In this document: piece by piece, positions 55,726-64,000 of the stretch
Layout: each line of letters opens with the position of its first letter
How positions within the stretch are numbered: position 1 is the first letter of the stretch
Source of the DNA: Streptomyces sp. LUP30
Lineage (GTDB): Bacteria; Actinomycetota; Actinomycetes; Streptomycetales; Streptomycetaceae
DNA length: 64,000 bases
NCBI RefSeq assembly: GCF_001746365.1
Contig: NZ_MJAJ01000013.1
Span: 1-64,000 of the forward strand
Reading direction: 5' to 3'
Position numbers and translations under genes: made by a program
The notes under the pieces: generated by a model
Databases searched by the model: none
Told to the model about the DNA's origin: nothing
The model's input: only the letters and a program-made list of their open reading frames with translations

Positions 55726-57234
55726 CTAGTAGGAGAAGGCCATCGGCTTGTCGGCGTCACGGGAGTCGCCGCCGATCTTCGTGGGCGGAGTGAGGTCGGC
55801 CTCGGTGAGCTCGGGCGGGCCGGCCTTCACGTACTTGACCAGCAGCTTGACCTCCACGACGGCGAGGACGGCGTACAGCGCCGTGAAGACGATCATCGAG
55901 GTGAGCACCTCGCCCTGGGAGACCCCGGGGGAGACCGCGTGACGGGTCTGCAGGACGCCGTAGACGACCCAGGGCTGGCGGCCCATCTCCGTGAAGATCC
56001 AGCCCCAGGAGTTGGCGATCAGCGGGAAGCCCAGGGTCCAGATCGCCGCGAGCCAATAGAGCCTGGTGAGCTTCGGTCCCAGCGCCTTCTTCCGGAAGAG
56101 CACCACATGCGGCACCTCGTCCTCGCCGACCCTCAGGTGCTGCGGCAGCAGGAACTTCTTCCGGGTGAGCCAGAGCCCGGCCAGGCCGAGCGCGAAGGAC
56201 GTCATGCCGAAGCCGATCATCCAGCGGAAGCCCCAGTAGGCGACCGGGATGTTGGGCCGGTAGTCGCCGGGCCCGAACTTCTCCTGTTCGGCCTTGTTCA
56301 CGTCGTTGATGCCGGGGACGTACGAGCTGAAGTCGTCGTTCGCGAGGAAGGACAGCAGTCCCGGGATCTCGATGGCGACCTTGTTGTGCCCCTCCTCGAC
56401 GTCGCCGTAGGCGAAGACCGAGAAGGGCGCGGGCGCCTCGCCGTCCCACAGGGCTTCGGCCGCGGCCATCTTCATCGGCTGCTGCTTGAACATGACCTTG
56501 CCGAGCACGTCACCGCTGACAGCGGTGAGCAGGCCGGCGATGACCACGGTGACCAGCCCCAGCCGCAGCGAGGTCTTCATCACGGGGATGTGCTTCTTGC
56601 GGTACAGGTGGAAGGCGGCGATGCCGACCATGAAGGCTCCGCCGGTCAGGAAGGCCGCGGACATGGTGTGGAAGACCTGGCTGAGCGCGGTGTTCTGGGT
56701 CAGCACGGCCCAGAAGTCGGTGAGCTCGGCCCGGCCCTTCTCCTTGTTGATCCGGTAGCCGACCGGGTGCTGCATCCACGAGTTGGCCGCGAGGATGAAG
56801 TAGGCCGACAGGATCGTCCCGATCGAGACCATCCAGATGCAGGCCAGGTGGATCTTCTTCGGCAACTTGTCCCAGCCGAAGATCCACAGACCGATGAAGG
56901 TGGACTCGAAGAAGAAGGCGATCAGGGCCTCGAAGGCCAGCGGCGCGCCGAACACGTCGCCGACGAAGCGCGAGTAGTCGGACCAGTTCATGCCGAACTG
57001 GAACTCCTGCACGATGCCGGTGACGACGCCCATCGCGATGTTGATCAGGAAGAGCTTGCCCCAGAACTTCGTCGCCCTCAGGTACTTCTCGTTCTCCGTC
57101 CGCACCCAGGCGGTCTGCAACCCGGCGGTGAGGGCCGCGAGGGAGATCGTCAGGGGAACGAAGAGGAAGTGGTAGACGGTGGTGATGCCGAACTGCCAGC
57201 GCGCCAGTGTCTCCGGCGCCAGAGCCAGGTCCAC
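55726..57234 (-). CDS. cydA: Cytochrome bd oxidase subunit I
   Basis: 502 residues, nine spans. The b595 ligand His is in TVYHFLFVPL (near residue 18), and the Q-loop follows the sixth span. Conserved GRQPWVVYGVLQT. It binds three hemes and oxidises menaquinol. Start GTG 57234 gives the known VDLALAPETLARWQ N-terminus, eight bases after AGGAG; the longer frame upstream covers the Rex operator and is rejected. First gene of cydA-cydB-cydCD. Confidence 0.97.
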   Translation of the reverse strand: MDLALAPETLARWQFGITTVYHFLFVPLTISLAALTAGLQTAWVRTENEKYLRATKFWGKLFLINIAMGVVTGIVQEFQFGMNWSDYSRFVGDVFGAPLAFEALIAFFFESTFIGLWIFGWDKLPKKIHLACIWMVSIGTILSAYFILAANSWMQHPVGYRINKEKGRAELTDFWAVLTQNTALSQVFHTMSAAFLTGGAFMVGIAAFHLYRKKHIPVMKTSLRLGLVTVVIAGLLTAVSGDVLGKVMFKQQPMKMAAAEALWDGEAPAPFSVFAYGDVEEGHNKVAIEIPGLLSFLANDDFSSYVPGINDVNKAEQEKFGPGDYRPNIPVAYWGFRWMIGFGMTSFALGLAGLWLTRKKFLLPQHLRVGEDEVPHVVLFRKKALGPKLTRLYWLAAIWTLGFPLIANSWGWIFTEMGRQPWVVYGVLQTRHAVSPGVSQGEVLTSMIVFTALYAVLAVVEVKLLVKYVKAGPPELTEADLTPPTKIGGDSRDADKPMAFSY

Positions 57235-57270
57235 GTCGTCACTCCTAACCTCACGCTCGTGGATCACGCT

Positions 57271-57286
57271 TGTGAAAGCGTTCACA
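57271..57286. promoter_or_regulatory. Rex operator (ROP) upstream of cydA
   Basis: TGTGAAAGCGTTCACA differs by one base from the S. coelicolor Rex site TGTGAACGCGTTCACA. It lies 37 bp upstream of the cydA start. Rex releases its sites at high NADH/NAD+, inducing the operon under oxygen limitation. Confidence 0.92.
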
Positions 57287-57325
57287 TTCACAAGCTAGTA
57301 TGCCGCAAGGATTTTCGACATGCCA

Positions 57326-57357
57326 AAGGGGGTCCCCTTACCGGCGGGAACCCCCTT
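57326..57357 (-). terminator. Terminator after hisC
   Basis: AAGGGGGT pairs with ACCCCCTT, with an inner CCC/GGG pairing. It is 42 bp past the end of the minus-strand hisC gene and before the cydA promoter. Confidence 0.65.
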
Positions 57358-57398
57358 GAGGACAGGCCCTGACCAGCAGAAACCCAGAGGTCAGCGCA

Positions 57399-58478
57399 TC
57401 ACAGGTCCTTGCGGAACCCCTCCGCAGCCTTCAGGAAGATGTCGTTGGCCTCGTTCTCCCCGATCGTCACCCGCACGCCCTCGCCCGGGAACGGCCGCAC
57501 CACGACGCCGGCCTGCTCGCATGCCCCCGCGAAGGGGACCGTGTGCTCGCCCAGCCGCAGCCACACGAAGTTCGCCTGCGTCTCGGGCACCGTCCAGCCC
57601 TGTGCGCGCAGCCCCTCGACCACGCGCAGCCGCTCGCACACCAGGGAGCCGACGCGGCCGAGCAGCGCGTCCTCGGCGCGCAACGAGGCGATCGCGGCCT
57701 CCTGCGCCAGCTGGCTCACCCCGAACGGCACCGCCGTCTTGCGCAGCGCCTCCGCCACCGGCTCGTGGGCGATGGCGAAACCGACGCGCAGGCCGGCGAG
57801 ACCGTACGCCTTGGAGAAGGTGCGCAGGACGCACACGTTGGGCCGGTTCCGGTACAGCTCGACGCCGTCGGGCACCTCGGGGTCACGGATGAACTCCCGG
57901 TAGGCCTCGTCGAGCACGACCAGCACATCGCCCGGAACACGGTCGAGGAACCGTTCCAGCTCGGCCCGCTTCACCACCGTGCCCGTGGGGTTGTTGGGGT
58001 TGCAGACGAAGATCAACCGGGTCCGGTCGGTGATCGCGTCGGCCATCGCGTCCAGATCGTGCACGTCACCCGGCGTCAGCGGCACCTGCACAGCCGTCGC
58101 GCCGCTGATCTGCGTGATGATCGGATAGGCCTCGAAGGACCGCCAGGCGTACATCACCTCGTCGCCGGGGCCCGCGGTCGCCTGGACGAGCTGCTGGGCG
58201 ACGCCGACGGAACCGGTTCCCGTGGCCAGGTGGGAGGCGGGGACCCCGAAGCGCTCGGCCAGCTCGCTCACCAGACCCGTGCAGGCGAGGTCGGGGTAGC
58301 GGTTGAAGGAGGCGGCCGCGGCCGTCACGGACTCCATCACGCCCGGCAGCGGCGGATAGGGGTTCTCGTTGGAGGACAGCTTGTAGGCCACGGGGCCACC
58401 GACCATGGCCGGCCTGCCCGGCTTGTAGGTGGGGACCCCCTCCAGCTCGGCGCGCAGCTTGGGGCTCGTCTCGCTCAC
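57399..58478 (-). CDS. hisC: Histidinol-phosphate / aromatic amino acid aminotransferase
   Basis: 359 residues, fold-type I PLP enzyme. Conserved [15 protein letters not shown] at the N-terminus, [10 protein letters not shown] near residue 165, and the PLP-binding Lys in [16 protein letters not shown] near 225. It could transaminate imidazole-acetol phosphate in histidine synthesis, phenylpyruvate downstream of PheA, or both. Not in a his operon here, so the aromatic role is at least as likely; the symbol follows family usage. Start GTG 58478, six bases after AGGAGG. Confidence 0.85.
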   Translation of the reverse strand: MSETSPKLRAELEGVPTYKPGRPAMVGGPVAYKLSSNENPYPPLPGVMESVTAAAASFNRYPDLACTGLVSELAERFGVPASHLATGTGSVGVAQQLVQATAGPGDEVMYAWRSFEAYPIITQISGATAVQVPLTPGDVHDLDAMADAITDRTRLIFVCNPNNPTGTVVKRAELERFLDRVPGDVLVVLDEAYREFIRDPEVPDGVELYRNRPNVCVLRTFSKAYGLAGLRVGFAIAHEPVAEALRKTAVPFGVSQLAQEAAIASLRAEDALLGRVGSLVCERLRVVEGLRAQGWTVPETQANFVWLRLGEHTVPFAGACEQAGVVVRPFPGEGVRVTIGENEANDIFLKAAEGFRKDL

Positions 58479-58895
58479 CGCAGTCCTCCTCATGACCACC
58501 ACCGGCTTCAATACTGCTCACCTTATGAGGATTCGGCCCGAGTGCGTACAGGTCGTCGACCAGAGACCGCCGCTCGGAACACAGGGACCTCTGTGACTTC
58601 TGGGGACGAAGGCACCCGAAGGCGTGCTCGTCGGGGGGCGCGCTGCACATATATCTACGCGCCGGTGGCTCACTCCGTGGCGCGCATCCCTCGTGCAGGT
58701 GAGTTGAGACCTCTTCGAAACATCCGCGCCTTGGCAGGCTCATCCGTGTAGACACGTCGCGTCCTGGCATGAGAGCGAACAATTAGCTTTGTTTCCAAGG
58801 CACTTGACCCCGAAAAGCCTTGCAGAAACGTGCCTGTCAACGCGTGCATATGCGTCCGCCCTACCCCACCTGATGAGCCCTACTATCGGCTCGCC
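58479..58895. other. Divergent promoter region
   Basis: 417 bp between hisC and the divergent LacI-type gene. It includes A+T-rich ACATATATCTACG at about 58643-58656 and a TACTAT -10 box at 58881 that fits a leaderless LacI transcript. No gene seen. Confidence 0.5.
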
Positions 58896-60008
58896 ATGAC
58901 AGCAGCAGGGAAGCACCAGGTGAGCCGCGCGGAAACCTCACGCCGAGGCAACCGGCCGGGCCGGGCGGGCATCAGGGACGTGGCCGCCGCCGCCGGAGTC
59001 TCCATCACGACCGTCTCCGACGCCCTCAACGGCAAGGGCAGGCTCCCGGACGCCACCCGACGCCATGTCCGCGAGGTCGCCGACCGACTGGGCTACCGCC
59101 CCTCCGCGGCCGCCCGAACCCTTCGTACCGGCAAGTCAGGGCTCATCGGCCTGACCGTGACCACGTACGGGGATGAACCTTTCACCTTCACCGAGTTCGC
59201 GTACTTCGCGGAGATGGCGCGCGCCGCGACCTCGGCCGCGCTCGCCCGCGGCTACGCACTCGTCATCCTCCCGGCGACCTCGCGCCACGACGTGTGGTCG
59301 AACGTCGCCCTGGACGGCACGGTCGTCATCGACCCCTCCGACCAGGATCCGGTGGTCAGCGAGCTGGTCCGGCAGGGCTTACCGGTCGTCTCCGACGGCC
59401 GCCCGGCCGGCACGCTCCCGGTCACCGCCTGGGTGGACAACGACCACGAGACCGCCGTCCTCGACATCCTCGACCATCTGGCCGACGCCGGCGCCCGCCG
59501 CATCGGCCTGCTCACCGGCACCACGACCGACACGTACACACACCTGTCGACCAGCGCGTATCTGCGCTGGTGCGAGCGGGTGGGCCAGGACCCCGTCTAC
59601 GAGGCCTACCCCGCGCACGACCCCTGCGCCGGCGCCGTCGCCGCCGACCGGCTGCTGGCGCGCCCCGACCGCCCCGATGCCGTCTACGGCCTGTTCGACC
59701 CCAACGGCACGGACCTGCTGGCCGCCGCACGCCGGTACGGACTGCGGGTCCCGGAGGACCTGCTGATCGTCTGCTGCAGCGAGTCCATGGTGTACGCCAA
59801 CACCGAGCCGCCCGTGACGACCCTCTCGCTGAAACCGCGCCGCATCGGAACAGCTGTCGTCCAGCTCCTCATCGACGCGATCGAGGGGGTCGAGGGAGAC
59901 GGACCGGTCGAGCAGGTGATACCGACCGAACTGTTCGTGCGGACCTCGTCCCAGCGACGCCCCCCTCGCACGACGGTCAGCCCACCGAGGGCCCCGGAGG
60001 GGAAGTAG
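58896..60008 (+). CDS. LacI-family regulator with a TTA codon
   Basis: 370 residues. The LacI HTH is at about 28-75 (GIRDVAAAAGVSITTVSDAL, then RLGYRPSAAARTLRTGKSGL) and the periplasmic-binding-protein-like ligand domain fills the rest. Codon 162 is TTA (59379-59381), the only one I found in the complete genes; in Streptomyces TTA needs the bldA tRNA, so the protein should be made mainly in late growth. Start ATG 58896 lies nine bases after a TACTAT -10 box, implying a leaderless message. Target and ligand unknown. Confidence 0.9.
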   Translation: MTAAGKHQVSRAETSRRGNRPGRAGIRDVAAAAGVSITTVSDALNGKGRLPDATRRHVREVADRLGYRPSAAARTLRTGKSGLIGLTVTTYGDEPFTFTEFAYFAEMARAATSAALARGYALVILPATSRHDVWSNVALDGTVVIDPSDQDPVVSELVRQGLPVVSDGRPAGTLPVTAWVDNDHETAVLDILDHLADAGARRIGLLTGTTTDTYTHLSTSAYLRWCERVGQDPVYEAYPAHDPCAGAVAADRLLARPDRPDAVYGLFDPNGTDLLAAARRYGLRVPEDLLIVCCSESMVYANTEPPVTTLSLKPRRIGTAVVQLLIDAIEGVEGDGPVEQVIPTELFVRTSSQRRPPRTTVSPPRAPEGK

Positions 60009-60678
60009 CCCGCGCCGCGCGAACGCGCCGCGCTGCCCGTCCCACGCCCGTTCTTCCGGGAATGGGACGGGCAGCGGCTTTTCCGGTTCGGCGGCGCTTG
60101 TCGGCACTCGCCGGCGCTCGGAGGTGCTTGGCGGCGCTTGTCGGTACTCGACAGTGCTTGTCGGCGTTCGTCAACGCAGGTGAGCGGGAGGCACGTATGG
60201 GGGTTTTCCATGCGAGCCCTCCCGCCGCCACCGACCGCGTGGGTCAGCCGCTCGGACGGTGGGGAACGCACTCGTCCGCCCCTGGCGGCGGCGACCTCGG
60301 CGTTCCTTTCCCCGCAAAGGGCCCGGGAACGTTTCTGCGCGGCCGCCGACAGCCGGACTCCCGCCCGTGAGAAGCGTCTCCCTGCGCGTCCCCGGAAGCC
60401 CCCGTCCCGGGCGAAACCGGCGCCCGCCCCGGCCCGCGGAGCCGATCGTGAGGGTGGCGCGCGGGTGTGGGCACGGTGCGCGCCGGGTGAGTTCGAGTTG
60501 CCGAAGCCCGGTCCAATCGGGGCGAAAGCCGCGATGAACTGGAGCCTTGCTCCGATTCACCACCCCTGGGTCGTCACACGGCACGATCCGCATTCCTATG
60601 ATGGGCGCACGGCACCGCGGGCCGCTGCGACCAAGCAGCCCGCAGGGTGCAGATGCGGCGCGATGGTGGAGGGGTCTG
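60009..60678. other. Intergenic region without a supported gene
   Basis: 670 bp after the LacI gene. It begins with a strong terminator (60031) and a GCTTGTCGGC-type degenerate repeat at about 60090-60180. A TATGAT -10 candidate lies at 60597-60602, 77 bp before the next gene. Open frames here show no coding bias. Confidence 0.45.
60031..60082 (+). terminator. Rho-independent terminator after the LacI gene
   Basis: A 14-bp perfect stem, CGCTGCCCGTCCCA with its complement, an 18-nt loop, and GCTTTTCC after the stem, 23 bp past the stop codon. Confidence 0.85.
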
Positions 60679-61764
60679 ATGACTCAGGGGGCCGGTCAGG
60701 GACCCGAGGTGGAGCGAACGGCGACGTTGCGCGACTTCCGGGTGCCCGCGTACGTCAACGAGACCGGTCCGTACGACCACGGCACACAGCCCGGTGACAC
60801 GGCGCCGCCCCTCGAGGAGCCCTTGGAGCACCCCGAGGGCTACACGCCCACCCAGCGCGACCTGCCCGTCATCAACCGCCGCGGCGACACCCTCCAGGTG
60901 GCCGTGGACCCGGCGACCGTGCAGGCTCCGCTGCCCGCGACCGGCCCGGGCCCGCTCTTCGTCGTCGGCGACGTGCACGGCTACCTCGACGAACTGGTGG
61001 CCGCCCTGCAGGAGAAGGGCCTGATCGACGACGCCGGCAACTGGTGCGCGGGCACCGCCCGGCTGTGGTTCCTCGGCGACTTCACCGACCGCGGGCCGGA
61101 CGGCATCGGCGTCATCGACCTCGTCATGCGGCTGTCCGCCGAAGCCGCCGCGGCCGGCGGCTACTGCAAGGCCCTCATGGGCAACCACGAACTGCTGCTC
61201 CTCGGCGCCAAGCGCTTCGGCGACACCCCCGTCAACTCCGGCGCGGGCACCGCCACCTTCCAGGCCGCCTGGCTGCTCAACGGCGGCCAGAAGTACGACA
61301 TGGACCGTCTCCAGGATCACCACCTGCAGTGGATGGCCCGGCTCGACGCCGTCGAGGAGGTCGACGGTCACCTGCTCGTCCACTCCGACACCACCGCCTA
61401 CCTCGACTACGGCGACTCGATCGAGGCGGTCAACGACACCGTCCGCGAGACGATCACGCGCAACGACGCGGACGAGGTGTGGGACCTGTTCCGCAAGTTC
61501 ACCAAGCGCTTCTCCTTCCGCGACGAGGGGGGTGCCGACGCCGTCCGCTCCCTGCTCGATACGTACGGCGGCACCCGCATCGTTCACGGCCACAGCCCGA
61601 TTCCCTACCTGCTGGGCGAAGTCGGCTCCGAGGAGGACGAGGACAACGACGGCCCGCACGTCGCGGGCCCGCACGTCTACGCGGACGGGCTGGCCATCGC
61701 GATGGACGGCGGTGTGACGATGGCCGGAAAACTGCTGGTCCAGCAACTCCCCCTGGAGATCTGA
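60679..61764 (+). CDS. Metallophosphoesterase
   Basis: 361 residues. Calcineurin-like phosphoesterase motifs in order: GDVHGYLDEL near residue 97, GDFTDRG near 135, GNHELLLLG near 170 and HGHSPIPY near 302. The dimetal site residues are all present. The N-terminal 90 residues are Pro/Thr-rich, possibly disordered. Substrate unknown; bacterial relatives act on phosphoproteins, nucleotides or Ap4A. Start ATG 60679 after GGAGGGG. Confidence 0.88.
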   Translation: MTQGAGQGPEVERTATLRDFRVPAYVNETGPYDHGTQPGDTAPPLEEPLEHPEGYTPTQRDLPVINRRGDTLQVAVDPATVQAPLPATGPGPLFVVGDVHGYLDELVAALQEKGLIDDAGNWCAGTARLWFLGDFTDRGPDGIGVIDLVMRLSAEAAAAGGYCKALMGNHELLLLGAKRFGDTPVNSGAGTATFQAAWLLNGGQKYDMDRLQDHHLQWMARLDAVEEVDGHLLVHSDTTAYLDYGDSIEAVNDTVRETITRNDADEVWDLFRKFTKRFSFRDEGGADAVRSLLDTYGGTRIVHGHSPIPYLLGEVGSEEDEDNDGPHVAGPHVYADGLAIAMDGGVTMAGKLLVQQLPLEI

Positions 61765-62062
61765 GCGTTCGGGGGCCCTCCCAGGACCTTCTCCTAGGGG
61801 TTTCCCGGGGGTTCTCCCGGGAGTCCCCCGCGGGTTCCAAAGCCGTCCCGGCGTCTCCGATGCCTTCCCGGGGGCCCGGCGCAGCGCGTCTCGTGACCAT
61901 CGACGACACCGCAGGCCGAGGGCCAATTTCGGCAAACCCCCTGTCACCGCATGCCGTCGCCGCTCTACCATCGGGCTTATCCGTAGCAGGCTCCCCTCCG
62001 TTTCTGCCCGACGGCTCGTTGGCATGCGAGCCCCAAGCCCTACGGAGCATCGGGGGATGCAC

Positions 62063-62932
62063 ATGAACAGCGTTCCGCAGCACCTGCACAGCGAGGACCG
62101 CCAAGAGTACGAGCGGATCCTCGACGAGGCGCTGCGCTCCGCACCACACCACCCGGACCTCGCCGCCGTGGGACAGCGGCTCAACTCCGAACAACTGCGC
62201 ACCATGGCACTCAACGCCTCCGCGCTCATCACGGTGGCCGCGGCAGCCGAATACCAGCACTACGTGAAGGTCCGCGAGGAACTGCGCCACCCCGCGCCGT
62301 CCACCGCGACAGCCGCGCCCGAGTCCGGAGCCGCCGAACCGGACGTCGCCACGATGGGACTCGCCACCACCATGGGCGACCCGGCCCAGGCCGCCGAAGC
62401 CGCCGGCGCGGGCGCCGTCGCCGCCGTCCTCACCCCCGTGCTCGCCGGGACCGCAGCGGTCATCTTCCTGCTCGTCGGCTACATCCTCAGAGCACTCGCC
62501 CCCGAACAGGCGTTCGCCCGGACCATGGTCGCCGCCGGTTGGGCGTTCGGGGCCGTGGCCGCCGCCGCGATCCTCGTCGCCACCGTCGCTCTGCTGCTCA
62601 CCGCCCTGCGCAACCGGCCCTCCCTGGAGGCCGAACCGTACGGCGAACAGAGCGAGGAGGTCACCCGGGCCAGAGAAGCCTGGCGCGAAGCCCTCCTGGA
62701 ACGCGGCATCCTGCCGTTTCTCCGGGAAGCCCTCGCCGACCCCGGCACGGCGACCGCCCTGCACACCGAACCAGCCCCTCCGGCTCCCACCGGCCGGCTC
62801 CCGAAGATCGGCTACGGCCGCCCGGGCTTCAGCAGCCCCGACGACGGGCGCTCGACCGGACCTCGGCCGAGCTTCAGCAGCCCGGACTACACCAGCCCCG
62901 ATTTCGGCGGCCCGGAACACCACCCGGAATAG
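62063..62932 (+). CDS. Membrane protein of unknown function
   Basis: 289 residues. A helical cytoplasmic N-terminus (DRQEYERILDEALRSAP), then Ala-rich 70-125 and two spans near 135-158 (TAAVIFLLVGYILRALAP) and 168-192. The C-tail is Pro/Ser-rich with the repeated SFSSPDYTSPDF-like pattern (FSSPDDGR, FSSPDYTSPDFGG). The ATG at 62063 is preceded by GGGGGA; 62057 would leave no spacing. Not recognised. Confidence 0.75.
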   Translation: MNSVPQHLHSEDRQEYERILDEALRSAPHHPDLAAVGQRLNSEQLRTMALNASALITVAAAAEYQHYVKVREELRHPAPSTATAAPESGAAEPDVATMGLATTMGDPAQAAEAAGAGAVAAVLTPVLAGTAAVIFLLVGYILRALAPEQAFARTMVAAGWAFGAVAAAAILVATVALLLTALRNRPSLEAEPYGEQSEEVTRAREAWREALLERGILPFLREALADPGTATALHTEPAPPAPTGRLPKIGYGRPGFSSPDDGRSTGPRPSFSSPDYTSPDFGGPEHHPE

Positions 62933-62968
62933 GCGTCGTTTCGTCACAGGGCGGAGGACAGGAGCCAC

Positions 62969-63144
62969 ATCGGGTCCGGGCCGAATCGGGTCCGGGCCGA
63001 ATCGGGTCTGGGCCGGATCGGGTCTGGGCCGAATCGGGTCCGGGCCGAATCAGGTCCGGGCCGAATCGGGTCCGGGCCGAATCAGGCCTGGGCCGAATCA
63101 GGTCCGGGCCGAATCAGGCCTGGGCCGAATCGGGCCCGGGCCCT
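62969..63144. repeat. 16-bp tandem repeat, 11 copies
   Basis: Eleven consecutive units of ATCGGGTCCGGGCCGA, with changes at ATCR, GGYY and the last base only. It lies between two converging genes (62932 and 63312). No spacers, so not CRISPR. Confidence 0.92.
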
Positions 63145-63311
63145 GGGGACCGGGGCGATCAGCCTGCGCCGGCCTCCAGCGACGCCCGGCTGGGGTCGGG
63201 CAGTCGGGCTTCTGACGTCCCACCGCGCCCTGGGTCCCAGCGGAGGCTCTGGCGGTACGGAGGGCACGCACTGGACGCACGGACTGGAGGCCGGGGACGC
63301 ACCGGCACCCG

Positions 63312-64000
63312 TCAGAGGATGCCGGCCCGGCTCGCCGCCTTGATCCAGTCGGGGAACTCGGACAGGAGCCGGTCGTAGAGCTCCTGATCCGGGACGGTAC
63401 TGATGTCGTCCACCGCGAAGAAGCCCACGTTGTCGACGCGCCTCCCGGGCAGCGTGTCGAACCGCTCCAGCACCCCGTAGTTGGACCGTCCGAGCCCCAC
63501 GAACTGCCAGAAGATGGGCTCCTCGACCGCCGCCCTCAGTTCCCGCTCGATCGCCGCGTCGCGGTACACCCCTCCGTCGGAGAAGAACAGGACCAAGGTC
63601 GGAGCGTTCGCCGGATTTTCCCGTACATAGGCTCTGACCTGGGCGATCGCCTTCTGCTCCTCGTTCTGGATGCCGACCGCGCGCATGTCGACCTGCCCAG
63701 GCTCCAACCCCTTACGAGGCTTCTTGGAGCGGCGGAACAGACTCATCTCGCCCACCCGCACGTGCAGCCGCAGCCACTCGGGGAGCTCGCCCAGACGCAG
63801 GTCCGGTAGACGAGCCGTCTCACTGGCGAACGTCCAGGCCTGCATCTCGCCGTCGTCGTCGAGTTGTGCCGCCACCGCTGCCATCCGCTCCACGACGTCC
63901 GCCATCACGCCTTTGGAGTACAGGAACGACATGGACCCGGAGGCGTCGAGAACGAGCAGGATCCGCGCGCTGATCCCGGTCGCTCCGCGCTTGCTCAGGC
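63312..64000 (-). CDS. VWA-domain protein (N-terminus outside the window)
   Basis: The frame is open to the right edge, so the start is not seen. At least 229 codons. The metal-ion-dependent adhesion site reads LLVLDASGSM, followed by SDGG at about 140 codons further on, typical of the TerF/TerY-like VWA proteins near tellurium-resistance genes. The C-terminus (QELYDRLLSEFPDWIKAAS) is the last domain piece. The role cannot be set without the N-terminal part. Confidence 0.8.
   Translation of the reverse strand, partial: LSKRGATGISARILLVLDASGSMSFLYSKGVMADVVERMAAVAAQLDDDGEMQAWTFASETARLPDLRLGELPEWLRLHVRVGEMSLFRRSKKPRKGLEPGQVDMRAVGIQNEEQKAIAQVRAYVRENPANAPTLVLFFSDGGVYRDAAIERELRAAVEEPIFWQFVGLGRSNYGVLERFDTLPGRRVDNVGFFAVDDISTVPDQELYDRLLSEFPDWIKAASRAGIL

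Noticed and set aside
60138..60678. A gene in the gap after the LacI regulator
   Set aside because: Overlapping open frames on both strands lack starts with ribosome sites and show no recognised motif.
62969..63144. CRISPR array
   Set aside because: Repeat units follow each other with no spacers and there are no cas genes.

Overview
The window is 64 kb of high-G+C actinobacterial chromosome with the gene content, codon usage, GTG/TTG starts and AGGAGG-type ribosome binding sites of Streptomyces. Gene order resembles the Streptomyces coelicolor core in the SCO396x-SCO400x range (read in descending order), including the cydAB-cydCD, serS-pheA and dtpA/copper loci. Three exact GTTTCACGTGAAAC ParB sites and several DnaA-box clusters suggest it lies on the origin-proximal part of the linear chromosome. 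I see no secondary-metabolite cluster, prophage, CRISPR array or complete insertion sequence.

Layout. 1-9.2 kb: C-terminal part of a large regulator with two receiver-like domains; a divergent TetR/MFS drug-efflux pair with two palindromic operators; an acyl-CoA ligase; a SigE-family sigma factor; and a three-gene cassette (MaoC/OB-fold fusion, MaoC, thiolase-fold protein) resembling the ChsH2-ChsH1-Ltp2 hydratase/retro-aldolase of steroid side-chain breakdown. 9.6-21.5 kb: two PrimPol-like proteins, an LAETG-anchored surface protein, tRNA-Ser(UGA), a MerR regulator, a transposase remnant, a repeat-rich lipoprotein, a tRNA-Ser half copy, an HtrA-like PDZ protease, a glycerophosphodiesterase, an anti-sigma-type ATPase, a SEC-C protein and a likely small RNA. 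22-28.9 kb: SpoIIE-type phosphatase, aminopeptidase P, MocR regulator, MFS exporter and a second anti-sigma-type ATPase.

28.9-35.6 kb is an extracytoplasmic copper-handling run (membrane protein, YcnI, Sco, ECuC, CopC-CopD fusion, DtpA peroxidase), which in Streptomyces supplies copper to cytochrome oxidase and to GlxA during morphogenesis. 35.8-39.4 kb holds pheA, a DnaA-box cluster, serS and a HAD phosphatase. 39.9-43.8 kb is a minus-strand operon of two ABC ATPases and two permeases. 44-51 kb carries an M24 peptidase, an EphD-like hydrolase/dehydrogenase fusion, a MerR regulator, kptA, a small unknown protein, an F420/FMN-type oxidoreductase and a second HAD phosphatase. 51.1-57.3 kb is the cytochrome bd operon cydA-cydB-cydCD, with a Rex operator upstream and a cluster of ParB sites inside. 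57.4-64 kb: hisC, a LacI regulator with a TTA codon, a metallophosphoesterase, a membrane protein, an eleven-copy 16-bp repeat and a partial VWA protein.

The genes are mostly conserved chromosomal functions: redox and copper homeostasis, aromatic amino-acid and tRNA metabolism, and regulation of development. The less explained material sits between genes: DnaA-box clusters, ParB sites, the two-hairpin RNA, at least seven short tandem-repeat arrays, and the tRNA-Ser flanked segment. Start codons were chosen from ribosome binding sites, overlaps or leaderless -10 boxes and differ in places from the longest open frame. Gene identities rest on reading the sequence and recalled family features; no database search was run.
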